Of a DNA stretch of 64,000 nt, positions 26,149 to 33,954 are shown one piece after another; position 1 is the first letter of the stretch, and every line of letters begins with the position of its first letter. Location: positions 806,001 to 870,000 of the forward strand of contig NZ_WTVG02000040.1 of the NCBI RefSeq assembly GCF_012910705.2, given 5' to 3'. The stretch comes from Aromatoleum anaerobium. Lineage in GTDB: Bacteria; Pseudomonadota; Gammaproteobacteria; Burkholderiales; Rhodocyclaceae. Below the pieces are notes generated by a model that was not told the origin of the DNA, made no database searches, and saw nothing but the letters and a program-made list of their open reading frames with translations. A program made the translations under genes and the position numbers.

Positions 26149-26937
26149 ATGATGAGACGCTACTCACGCGCGCGCATTTACTCCGGGAAGTCCCTGAGGC
26201 CCGAGGATCCTAAGGGCAATTTGTACTATGTAAGACTCAAAACACCGGTCGGGATCTTTTACAAGATCGGGTTCACTAAGCTTGAGTCGGTGCATAAGCG
26301 ATTTGCGTATTCTGGCGACGGGCACGAAGGGCTCATTGACCGTGTCCTTGTCTTCATGCCTCTTGACGATGCTTTCGATGTTGAAAACCGACTTCATGCG
26401 CACTTCAGCGACAAGCGAGCTTTTGGTCGGTTCGGCGACGACCCCGTGATGCCTCTATTCAAGAATGGGCAGTCCGAACTCTATATTGAAGACTTACTTG
26501 GTGTCGACCCAGACTATTCAAAGGAGCAGGCGAATCAAACGCGCGACAAAATTCGTCTTTCACGTGCGTACGGCACGCATCTGAGCGAATCAGAAGCCAA
26601 AAAAGCGCTCCGGAAAATGAAAAACATCGATCGTCTTCAAAACGGATTTCTTAACCTGCTTATTCTTCCATTTGCCCCTATATTCTTTCTTTTTGGCTTT
26701 GCCGTGGAATTTATAAACGGGATCTTCTCGCGGTCTATCGAAAAGACAACGAAGGACTCATTCAGCCCATCGGCCATTCCGATGGATCAAAAAGAGCCCG
26801 CTCCCGACGCAATCACCCCAGTCATTGAGATGATCAGAAGAAACGTCGCCAGACAAAACGATACAGATATCGCAAGAATAGAACTCCAAAAGAAGCTTAA
26901 TGAGCTTCAACGGCAGTGCAACGTCACGCTGGTCTAA
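26149..26937 (+). CDS. GIY-YIG-like (T5orf172/Mug113-type) protein with a membrane segment
   Basis: A 262-residue protein, AT-richer than the host. Residues 25-90 fit the T5orf172/Mug113 branch of GIY-YIG nucleases: LYYV at 25-28 in place of GIY, YKIGFT at 38-43 in place of YIG, a basic residue R51 (HKRFAYSG) and an acidic residue E79 (DVENRLHAHF), the positions of the catalytic Arg and Glu. A strong hydrophobic span follows at about 167-190 (LLILPFAPIFFLFGFAVEF), then a charged, probably coiled tail. A membrane-tethered nuclease is unusual. No ribosome site is obvious before the ATG at 26149. The IS5 scrap lies just upstream, and a P-loop ATPase faces it from the right. Enzyme activity is inference. 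Confidence 0.65.
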   Translation: MMRRYSRARIYSGKSLRPEDPKGNLYYVRLKTPVGIFYKIGFTKLESVHKRFAYSGDGHEGLIDRVLVFMPLDDAFDVENRLHAHFSDKRAFGRFGDDPVMPLFKNGQSELYIEDLLGVDPDYSKEQANQTRDKIRLSRAYGTHLSESEAKKALRKMKNIDRLQNGFLNLLILPFAPIFFLFGFAVEFINGIFSRSIEKTTKDSFSPSAIPMDQKEPAPDAITPVIEMIRRNVARQNDTDIARIELQKKLNELQRQCNVTLV

Positions 26938-27391
26938 CGCAGAACCCAGATAGGCCTTTCACCCACATATGTGTACCATAGCTTTTGGATCAGGTCGCGC
27001 ATTGCAGCAGGCGTGAGCCGCAGTACCACCTCGAGGGTGCGTTCCTCGGCACGGACTGAACTTGTAAGGCCAGTAGAAACGGGTCGAGCCCAAGCAAGCC
27101 CGCTCCACGCAATCACCCGATGTCATCACTTGAAATACTTGTGTGATCGCTTGGAGCGGGCATTCGTGCGGCTGCGACTTCAGGGAAATGACCGGCCGCC
27201 GTTGGCTGGTTTCTGCCGGTGCGCTGGGATTGGCGGAAGATACCGGTGCGAACTGTACCTCACTACTTTCCATAATCGAGGGCTTTGCATAACGACCCTA
27301 CCCAGTCATTCGTCTCCGGTCGAAGCGGACGTTCAACGAATAGGGCTTTCGCGATAACGAATAGGTTTCGGATTGAATCGCGAGATGGAAC
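26938..27391. other. Island spacer between convergent genes
   Basis: About 454 bases without a recognisable gene. Two short minus-strand frames (26959-27273 and 26934-27116) read somewhat protein-like, for example RLTPAAMRDLIQKLWYTYVG, and could be one frameshifted gene, but I cannot identify it. The sequence AACGAATAGG occurs twice, at 27335 and 27356. No terminator hairpin stood out. Confidence 0.4.
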
Positions 27392-28834
27392 TCAGTCCGC
27401 GCTGGGCTTCATGTTCGTCAGCACATCGTTGATGCTGTCGGGCTGCAAGGCCCACCTATAAGCAGGGTGCACTTCCCAGTCGAAGCCAAAATCGGCGAAC
27501 TTCTGAGACAAATATCTGCTCTCCTCAAAATAGCGCCTGATGATGTAGTTCCCGTCTTCCTTTCTCGCGGTGAGGAAGTTGATCTTATACATGAAGGCAG
27601 CCAGGGATTGGCGGTCTGCCACTTTTCCATTGGCGAACTTGAATGCACCAGATTGCTGGATATTCACTATCTTCTTTAGCAGGGCATCAGTTGTGTAGAT
27701 GTAGCCACTTGCCGTTCTCTTTTCTTGCTTCGACGGTTTCATCCCGAAAAGCAATCGCTCAATGTCAGGAAGCTCTGACCTATATTCGTTAATTGTGTCC
27801 TGAAGACGTCCTTGTGAGTACTCCTCAAAGATCTCATTGAAGTGCTCAGTCGAGATGATTTCAGACGACTGTTCGCGTGCTTCTCTTGCTGCGAGCGTGC
27901 AGAGTTTGACGAGGTCACGGGGGCGCTTCCTGATTAAAGACATTAACATCCGGTAAGTTGGGATGTTCGACCAGTGCCCTTTGCCGTGGAAGGTTGAAGC
28001 CATCACAGGATCGAGCTTACCACCGAGCAACGGTTGAGAGAGCGCGATCAACTCTTTCGTATCTCGACTTCTCCCAAAGAACTGCTCCACTCTCTTTACC
28101 AGTAGTGCAAGAATTTCATGGTTGGACCAAGAGTGCCAGATGACAGAACCTTCGATCTTGTCGGTGGACTCGTCAGACGTTCGAACCAGATAGTAAACAT
28201 CTGACCGAAGGCTAATTCGAAACGAAATACCCTTGATGTCTGAAGCTATGTCCCTAACAGCATTTAGCAAAGCTGAAATCCTGCGGATATCGTTCTTTTG
28301 CCCCTGCCATCCGCGGTCCAAGTCGTCCAAATATACATATATACGCCCACTGGAAAGGAAGTCTCTTAATACTGCCTGCTGGGACTGCTTCAGATCAGCA
28401 TACTTCTTTGCGCTTAGTGTTTCCTGGAGAAAGTCAATAATTTTACCACCATACTCGTTTAATTTTCCTCTCCAGCCTTCATAAAGCAGACCGAATGAAA
28501 TCAGCGCCTTTCGAGCGATTATCTCAGAGATACCTTGCTTCCATTCCCTAATAAGCTTAAGAAAATCCTCTTCTCGATCACCGATCTCAGCGATATCGTC
28601 CGGCTTAATGAGGATTGCTAGTTTTCCTTTGGTGCGTTCTTCTTCCATCGATATATGAAAGAGGGCTGATTTTCCAATGCCTTTGTGTCCGACGAGTATT
28701 CTTAAGGGAAGTTCGTTGGATACCTGATCAAAGGTGCTGCCCTTTAGATAATACGTCTTGAGACGCTCAATATCCTCATCTTCTGCGGCCTCATGACCAA
28801 ACAGCGTCGCAATATTCTCTTCGGTGAATTGCAT
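27392..28834 (-). CDS. P-loop ATPase, Sll1717 type
   Basis: A 480-residue ATPase of the STAND/KAP-like group. It begins MQFTEENIATLFGHEAAEDE, where FGxExAExE is typical of Sll1717-type proteins, with Walker A GHKGIGKS at 49-56 and Walker B IYVYLDDLDRGW at 165-176; the double Asp is characteristic. The C-terminal half is helical (FGMKPSKQEKRTASGYIYTT and beyond) and may be a sensor or effector-binding part. The start at 28834 gives the family N-terminus; a longer frame to 28903 adds an unlikely extension. A/T-rich codons show recent acquisition. It is convergent with the GIY-YIG-like gene. Related ATPases occur in defence islands, so a two-part defence role is possible but unproven. Confidence 0.82.
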   Translation of the reverse strand: MQFTEENIATLFGHEAAEDEDIERLKTYYLKGSTFDQVSNELPLRILVGHKGIGKSALFHISMEEERTKGKLAILIKPDDIAEIGDREEDFLKLIREWKQGISEIIARKALISFGLLYEGWRGKLNEYGGKIIDFLQETLSAKKYADLKQSQQAVLRDFLSSGRIYVYLDDLDRGWQGQKNDIRRISALLNAVRDIASDIKGISFRISLRSDVYYLVRTSDESTDKIEGSVIWHSWSNHEILALLVKRVEQFFGRSRDTKELIALSQPLLGGKLDPVMASTFHGKGHWSNIPTYRMLMSLIRKRPRDLVKLCTLAAREAREQSSEIISTEHFNEIFEEYSQGRLQDTINEYRSELPDIERLLFGMKPSKQEKRTASGYIYTTDALLKKIVNIQQSGAFKFANGKVADRQSLAAFMYKINFLTARKEDGNYIIRRYFEESRYLSQKFADFGFDWEVHPAYRWALQPDSINDVLTNMKPSAD

Positions 28835-29287
28835 GCGGCTCCCGTTGATTCTATGACTTCGATAATTCGCCGCTACGAGCTGCCAAGCGCTAGCGTCGCA
28901 CATGGCTCGCCTACAGAAGAACCAGTATCAAGAATCTAAGTTAGTGCTAACGAAAAAGGCCAAGGTCAGCGTAAGCTGGTTACTCGCCAGCGGTAGCCGA
29001 AATTGGGACATAAGCATACACCGTGATCGTAGGCGGCAGATATGGGGCAGGCGCCTCGTGCGGCAGTTTCTGGCCGTAACAGTCGGCCCGCCCCGATCGC
29101 CCTCGCGTTCTTTCCTGCGTCACCTTACCGATCAAAAATCCTTCCGCACGCGGTGGAAAACTCTGCTGCTACTGGCTCCAAAAACCAAGGAAACCAATAG
29201 CATCCGCAAAATCAACACCGTCCGACAGACTCGCACCTCCGCCCGGCGACGCCAGCCTCGCCCAGGCGAAAGTGAAGAACGCCCGAT
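28835..29287. other. Right flank of the island
   Basis: About 453 bases with no convincing gene. The left half is A/T-rich like the ATPase gene and must carry its promoter; the right half returns to host composition by about 29200. No integrase, tRNA end or direct repeat matching the left flank was found. Confidence 0.45.
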
Positions 29288-30502
29288 TCACGCCCGAGTG
29301 AACGCCTGGCTGAAATCGGCCTTGAGGTCTTCCAGGTGCTCGAGGCCGATCGACAGGCGGACGAAGTTCGGGGCGATGCCGGCGGCTTTCATCTGCTCCT
29401 CGTTCATCGTGCCGGACCACATCGCGGCGGTGTGCACGGCCAGCGACTCGACGCCGCCGAGGCTCACGCCGTGTGTTGCGAGTTCGAGCGCGGCAACGAA
29501 TCGCCGGGTCGCATCGAATCCGCCCTTGACGGCGAACGCAATCACCGCGCCGTAGCCTTTCATCTGCTTTTTTGCCAGCGCGTGCTGCGGATGGCTCTCG
29601 AGGCCGGGGTAGAACACCTGCTCGACCTGCGGCTGCGCTTCCAGCCAGCCGGCAAACGCGAGCGCGGTCGCGTTGATCCGCTCCATGCGCACCGGCAAGG
29701 TCCGCAGGCCGCGCAACAGCAGCCACGCGTCCATCGGCGACAGCACCGCGCCGAGCGTGACGTGCATGCGCCAGATCCGCTCGGCGAGCACCTCCGAGCA
29801 GCACACGACGCCGGCCATCAGGTCGTGGTGCCCGCCGAGATACTTGGTCGCGCTGTGCACGACGATGTCGATGCCCAGTTCGTGCGGCTTCTGGTTCAGC
29901 GGCGAAGCGAAGGTGTTGTCGGCGACGGTGAGGATGCCGCGGCTGCGTCCGAGGGCGGCGACGGCTTCGAGGTCCGTCAGCACCAGCGTCGGGTTCGCCG
30001 GGGTTTCGAACATCATCAGGCGGGTGTTCGGCCGGATCGCGGCTTCGATTGCCGCAAGATCGCTCTGCTCGACGAACGTGACGCTGACGCCGAACTTCGG
30101 CAGCACTTCGTCGAACAGCTTCGCGGTGCTCATGTAGTGGCGCTGCTGCGCGATCACGTGGTCGCCGGCCGAGACCAGCGCCAGCACCGTCGTGCTGATC
30201 GCCCCCATGCCCGAGGCGGTCAGCAGCGCGGACTCGGTGCCTTCGAGCTCGGCCAGGATGGCCTCGACGCGCTGGTGCGTCGGGTTGCCGTAGCGCGTGT
30301 AGAAGCCGGGGTGGCGCGGCGTGTTCGCGCGCTCGGCGAAGTCGTGGGCGTCGGACGCCCTGAAGGTGGCGGTGTAGTAGATCGGCGCGACGATCGCGGC
30401 ATCGTCGGAGAGATGCGCATCGCCGTGCAGCACGCGCGTCTCGTCGTGCCACGCGGGATTGGCGGAATCATTCGCTCTGGTCGGTGTGTTTGCCATGTCC
30501 AT
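29288..30502 (-). CDS. PLP-dependent trans-sulfuration enzyme (cystathionine/methionine gamma-lyase family)
   Basis: A 404-residue fold-type I PLP enzyme. The Schiff-base Lys is K220 (VVHSATKYLGGHHDL), the phosphate-binding ASGMGAISTT loop is at 96-105, and YTRYGNPT precedes it. This family includes cystathionine gamma-lyase, methionine gamma-lyase, cystathionine gamma-synthase and O-acetylhomoserine sulfhydrylase; the sequence alone does not separate them, though GHHDLMAG and the ending are common in the lyase group. Cytoplasmic, no signal peptide. The ATG at 30502 (MDMANTPT) or 30496 may start translation. It borders the island on the right and is followed on the same strand by an unrelated periplasmic protein gene upstream. 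Confidence 0.88.
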   Translation of the reverse strand: MDMANTPTRANDSANPAWHDETRVLHGDAHLSDDAAIVAPIYYTATFRASDAHDFAERANTPRHPGFYTRYGNPTHQRVEAILAELEGTESALLTASGMGAISTTVLALVSAGDHVIAQQRHYMSTAKLFDEVLPKFGVSVTFVEQSDLAAIEAAIRPNTRLMMFETPANPTLVLTDLEAVAALGRSRGILTVADNTFASPLNQKPHELGIDIVVHSATKYLGGHHDLMAGVVCCSEVLAERIWRMHVTLGAVLSPMDAWLLLRGLRTLPVRMERINATALAFAGWLEAQPQVEQVFYPGLESHPQHALAKKQMKGYGAVIAFAVKGGFDATRRFVAALELATHGVSLGGVESLAVHTAAMWSGTMNEEQMKAAGIAPNFVRLSIGLEHLEDLKADFSQAFTRA

Positions 30503-30551
30503 CCGGGGGTCTGTGGTTTCTCTGTGCGTTTTGTCGGTTGTTGGCCGGCCT

Positions 30552-31085
30552 CTACATCCGGCCCAGATCCTCGATCGCATCGACGACCATCCCGGTGCCG
30601 ATCGCGATCAGCAGGATGTCGGCCGCGACCCGCACGTAGCGGTGGCCGGGCGGCGGCACGCCGAGTTCGACGACGATCGCCGGCGGGAGATCGTAAAAGA
30701 TCACGTCTCGCGGCAGCGGCCTGCCCACCGACCATTTTTTCGCCTGTCCGGGCGGCACGCAGCCGTTGCCTTTCTTCGCCAGGCCGGGCGGGCAGGAGCC
30801 GGTGCGGACCCGCTCGGAATAATATTCACGGATGACGATGCGTTCCCGGTCGCCGAAATGGATGTTCACGCGCGGCCGGTCGCTGTCGCGATGGCGGGAA
30901 ACCCGGTCGTCACCGCGCCGCTCACGGTAGTCATTGTCGCCGCGCCGCTCGTTCTGCTGGTGCTTGTCCGGCTTGCCGCCGCCTGCCCATTCCGGCTTGT
31001 CGGCGAGCGCCGAGCCGGCCGCAAACGTCGCGATCAATGCGACGCCCATCAGAAAACTGCTCCTGCGCCTGCTCCCGTGTTGCAT
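30552..31085 (-). CDS. RcnB/CigR-like periplasmic protein
   Basis: A 177-residue protein with an N-terminal signal peptide (SSFLMGVALIATFAAGSALA, cleavage before DKPEW), an Arg/Asp-rich low-complexity middle (about 40-75) and a C-terminal RcnB-like region: CPPGLAKKGNGCVPPGQAKK, then YDLPPAIVVELGVPPPGHRY and VAADILLIAIGTGMVVDAI. This layout matches CigR/RcnB-type proteins, which in enterics influence nickel/cobalt homeostasis or envelope behaviour. The Cys pair in CPPG...GCVPPG is a family trait. The ATG at 31085 begins the basic signal-peptide start MQHGSRRRS. Function here is unknown. Confidence 0.78.
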   Translation of the reverse strand: MQHGSRRRSSFLMGVALIATFAAGSALADKPEWAGGGKPDKHQQNERRGDNDYRERRGDDRVSRHRDSDRPRVNIHFGDRERIVIREYYSERVRTGSCPPGLAKKGNGCVPPGQAKKWSVGRPLPRDVIFYDLPPAIVVELGVPPPGHRYVRVAADILLIAIGTGMVVDAIEDLGRM

Positions 31086-31137
31086 GGCCGATCTCCCTAA
31101 AAGTTTGTCGCGTCCGGCGAAGAGCCTCGCCGCCGAT

Positions 31138-32211
31138 TCAGTCCACGACCTGGAACCGCAGCGCACCGATCATCTGGCCAGCCTCCGTCAATACCCGCAC
31201 CTGCCAGCGGCCAACCGCATTATCGGGAAAATTCCTTTTATGCGTCCAGGATCGGTAGCCTCGTTCCCGGCCGCCCGTGATGTCGAGCGCGATGCGATCG
31301 ACCTCGATTCCATCGTGCTGCCACACATGGTAGACCCGCTCATCCAGCCCGCGCGGGGCGCGGATTGCGGTGTAGGCAAAGAGCCCCGTCGAGCGCAGCT
31401 GCGCGCCCGTCACCGTCCCCAGGCTCTCGGCCGGCGTGCGGTCGTCGTCGAGGCTCGCGGTAACCGCGACATCGGTGAGCCACAGCGTGGCCGGAGGTAT
31501 CCACGAGCGCGCCAGCCAGCCGGTCGCGCCCAGCGCCAGCGACAACGCGCCGAGCGCGGCCCACCGCCCCCACCCGTCGAACGGCACGTTGCGCGAGAGG
31601 CTGGGCAATGACAGCACCACCGCGACGGCGATCGCCAGCTTGTAGCTTTCGGGAGTCGTCAGGTGAAAGAGGATCGGCAGCGCGGTGAGCAGCACGGCGA
31701 ACAGCGTCAGCGTGTGGTACGCGAGGTAGGTCCAGCGCCGCGGCGCGAGCCATTTGTAATAGACGGGGTCGATGATCGCGACGAGCGCCGCGCCGAGCAG
31801 CAGCGTGGAAAAGAATGCCTGGCCGCTGTTCCACGCGGTCGTCACGAAAAAGAACGGCAGGACGAAGAACAGGCTCTCCTGGTGGATCATCTGCGTCGCG
31901 TAGCGCAGCACGCCCGCCGGCAGCTCATGCCCGAAGCGGCGCGACAAGCTGCGGCTCAGGACGTTCTCCAGCACCAGCCAGGCCCAGCTCAGCAGCATCA
32001 ACAGCGGGATGACGCGAGCGAATTCCTCCTGCCGGTCGACGAGCACGAAGCTGGCGATGCCGGAGACGAATCCGAACAGAGCGAGGATTCTCGGGTGACG
32101 CTGAACCAGCCCGACGATGCGAAGAAGACGCTCTTTCCAGATTGACCCGGCAATCGGCGCCGCGGCCTTTGCCCCCGGGGCCGCGCGTTCCTTCAGCAGA
32201 TCCGCTCCCAC
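31138..32211 (-). CDS. DUF5924/DUF2914 membrane protein
   Basis: A 357-residue protein: an N-terminal membrane domain with about seven helices (45-235) of the DUF5924 type, and a C-terminal DUF2914 domain (about 245-357) with YHVWQHDGIEVDRIALDITG, GYRSWTHKRNFPDNAVGRWQ and a V-rich end. DUF2914 is a beta-sandwich that often hangs in the periplasm; no activity is known. A GTG start at 32211 makes it overlap the CBS gene by 19 bases, so the two are probably co-translated. Stop codon at 31138. It is one of several conserved genes of unknown function in these bacteria. Confidence 0.82.
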   Translation of the reverse strand: MGADLLKERAAPGAKAAAPIAGSIWKERLLRIVGLVQRHPRILALFGFVSGIASFVLVDRQEEFARVIPLLMLLSWAWLVLENVLSRSLSRRFGHELPAGVLRYATQMIHQESLFFVLPFFFVTTAWNSGQAFFSTLLLGAALVAIIDPVYYKWLAPRRWTYLAYHTLTLFAVLLTALPILFHLTTPESYKLAIAVAVVLSLPSLSRNVPFDGWGRWAALGALSLALGATGWLARSWIPPATLWLTDVAVTASLDDDRTPAESLGTVTGAQLRSTGLFAYTAIRAPRGLDERVYHVWQHDGIEVDRIALDITGGRERGYRSWTHKRNFPDNAVGRWQVRVLTEAGQMIGALRFQVVD

Positions 32212-32609
32212 AGGCCGGTTTCTTCTTCGAGCCGGTCCAGTTCCAGGCCTTTGAAATCGCCGCGCGAGACGACGCCGACGATGGTGCCGTCATCGACGAT
32301 CGGCAGGTGGCGATAGCCGCCATCGCTCATCATGCGCAGCGCCTCGATCGCGGTGCATTCGCCGGCGATCGTGTCCGGGTCGGGCGTCATCACCATCGCA
32401 AGCGGGGTGCCGGGATCCTGGCCTTCGGCGATCGCCCTGACCACGTCACGCCCGGTCAGAATACCGGCGAGCCGCCCTTCCTCCACGATGAGCACCGCAC
32501 CGACGCTACGTTCCCGCATCGCCTCGCAAGCGCTCCGGATGGTATCGGCAGGCGCGAGCGTTACAGGGCTGTGATCCTTCACGATCAGGTCAAGGCAACG
32601 ATTTGTCAT
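32193..32609 (-). CDS. Tandem CBS-domain protein
   Basis: A 138-residue protein made of two CBS units: residues 10-65 (HSPVTLAPADTIRSACEAMR, then GILTGRDVVRAIAEG) and 75-130 (MTPDPDTIAGECTAIEALRM, then GVVSRGDFKGLELDRLE). Tandem CBS pairs bind adenosyl nucleotides such as AMP, ATP or SAM and act as energy or ligand sensors. The HLPIVDDGTIVGVVSRGD motif is the standard second-unit core. It lies upstream of, and overlaps, the DUF5924/DUF2914 gene, suggesting it regulates that membrane protein. The ATG at 32609 starts MTNRCLDLIVKD. Confidence 0.88.
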   Translation of the reverse strand: MTNRCLDLIVKDHSPVTLAPADTIRSACEAMRERSVGAVLIVEEGRLAGILTGRDVVRAIAEGQDPGTPLAMVMTPDPDTIAGECTAIEALRMMSDGGYRHLPIVDDGTIVGVVSRGDFKGLELDRLEEETGLWERIC

Positions 32610-32898
32610 GATTCTCTCCGCATGGTCAAGAGTTGCTCGAGGTTCACTCCAAATGTAGTCGACAGGGGCTGTGAAGACAGCCCGCCGGCAGCTTACGCTG
32701 ATGCAGGTCAACCTTGGCCGCCGACCAGTCGGCTGCCGCTGGCACGCAATGGGAGACACGGCCGAAATCCGGCGCCGGCGAGGGTCGTCCCGGCTGGCGC
32801 CTGTACGAGCTCGTGGTCGGCGGCCGGCGCTGGATCGAGGTGGAATCAGCGTAGTGGCCGACGCCGCAGCACGCCCGGAAGCGCGCTACGGCCGGTGC

Positions 32899-33954
32899 TT
32901 ACCTGAGCAGCGCGTTCAGCGCGTCGAGCGCGCGGCTGCCGGGGCACAGATACGCGTCGCCGAGCTGGTTCAGCGGCTTTTCGACCGTGTTGAGGTGGCT
33001 GTGCATGTCCTGCGCGCTGCTGTCGACGTACAGGAGGCCGGTGACGATCTCGCCCAGCGCCTGGCGCTCCTGCAGGTGGTTGATCGCGCCGATGCGGTCC
33101 GACGGGTCGTAGTCGACGTCGAGCTTTCTCAGGTGCAGGATCGAGCCGTCGTGCTGCACGATGCGCCGTAGCGACCCGGGCGGATACGACGTCTCGATCG
33201 GGTCGCGCGGCAGGATCACTTCGACGCGGTTGACCGCTTCGTTGTGCTGGCGCACGTAGTCGTAGCTGCGCGTCGAGCCGCCGTGGTTGTTGAACGTCAC
33301 GCACGGGCTCAGCACGTCGATCAGCGCCGGGCCGTTGTGGCGCAGCGCCCCTTTGATCAGCGGCACGAGCTGCTCCTTGTCGCCGGAGAAGCTGCGCGCG
33401 ACGTACGTGGCGCCCAGCTGCAGCGCGAGCGCCGCGAGATCGATCGGGCTGTCGCTGTTGAGAACACCTTTCTTGCTCTTCGAGCCCTTGTCGGCGGTCG
33501 CCGAGAACTGCCCCTTGGTCAGGCCATACACGCCGTTGTTCTCGACGATGTAGGTCATGTTCACGCCGCGGCGCATCGCGTGGGCGAACTGGCCGATGCC
33601 GATCGACGCCGAGTCGCCGTCGCCCGACACGCCGAGATACAGCAGGTTGCGGTTGGCGAGCGCCGCGCCCGTGAGCACCGACGGCATGCGCCCGTGCACC
33701 GAGTTGAAGCCGTGCGAGTTGCCGAGGAAGTAGTCGGGCGTCTTCGACGAGCAGCCGATGCCGGAGAGCTTGGCGACGCGGTGCGGCTCGATGTCGAGGT
33801 CGAAGCACGCCTGCACGATCGAGGCGCTGATCGAGTCGTGGCCGCAGCCGGCGCACAGCGTCGAGATCGCCCCTTCGTAGTCGCGGCGCGTGTAGCCGAG
33901 CGCGTTCTTCGGCGCGTCGGCGCTGAGGAGTTTCGGTTTGGCGAGATAGGTCAT
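32899..33954 (-). CDS. korB: 2-oxoacid:acceptor oxidoreductase beta subunit (TPP)
   Basis: A 351-residue thiamine-diphosphate subunit. CAGCGHDSIS (about 34-43) is the conserved N-terminal iron-sulfur/TPP signature, SGIGCSSKTPDYF binds TPP, and GDGDSASIGIGQFAHAMRRG gives the Mg/TPP GDG motif. It decarboxylates a 2-oxoacid and passes electrons to Fe-S clusters. It overlaps the alpha subunit gene as ATGA (33951-33954). The three-gene order with a flavin/Fe-S subunit resembles the 2-oxoglutarate:NADP+ oxidoreductase of Azoarcus evansii, so 2-oxoglutarate is the likely substrate, but pyruvate or indolepyruvate cannot be excluded from sequence. Confidence 0.88.
   Translation of the reverse strand: MTYLAKPKLLSADAPKNALGYTRRDYEGAISTLCAGCGHDSISASIVQACFDLDIEPHRVAKLSGIGCSSKTPDYFLGNSHGFNSVHGRMPSVLTGAALANRNLLYLGVSGDGDSASIGIGQFAHAMRRGVNMTYIVENNGVYGLTKGQFSATADKGSKSKKGVLNSDSPIDLAALALQLGATYVARSFSGDKEQLVPLIKGALRHNGPALIDVLSPCVTFNNHGGSTRSYDYVRQHNEAVNRVEVILPRDPIETSYPPGSLRRIVQHDGSILHLRKLDVDYDPSDRIGAINHLQERQALGEIVTGLLYVDSSAQDMHSHLNTVEKPLNQLGDAYLCPGSRALDALNALLR

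Noticed and set aside
27335-27365. Direct repeat AACGAATAGG with 21-base period, possible insertion-site duplication
   Set aside because: Only two copies, both on one side of the ATPase gene, with no element between them.
28902-29555. Plus-strand frame across the right island flank
   Set aside because: It runs antisense into the PLP enzyme gene, has no motif, and composition changes midway.
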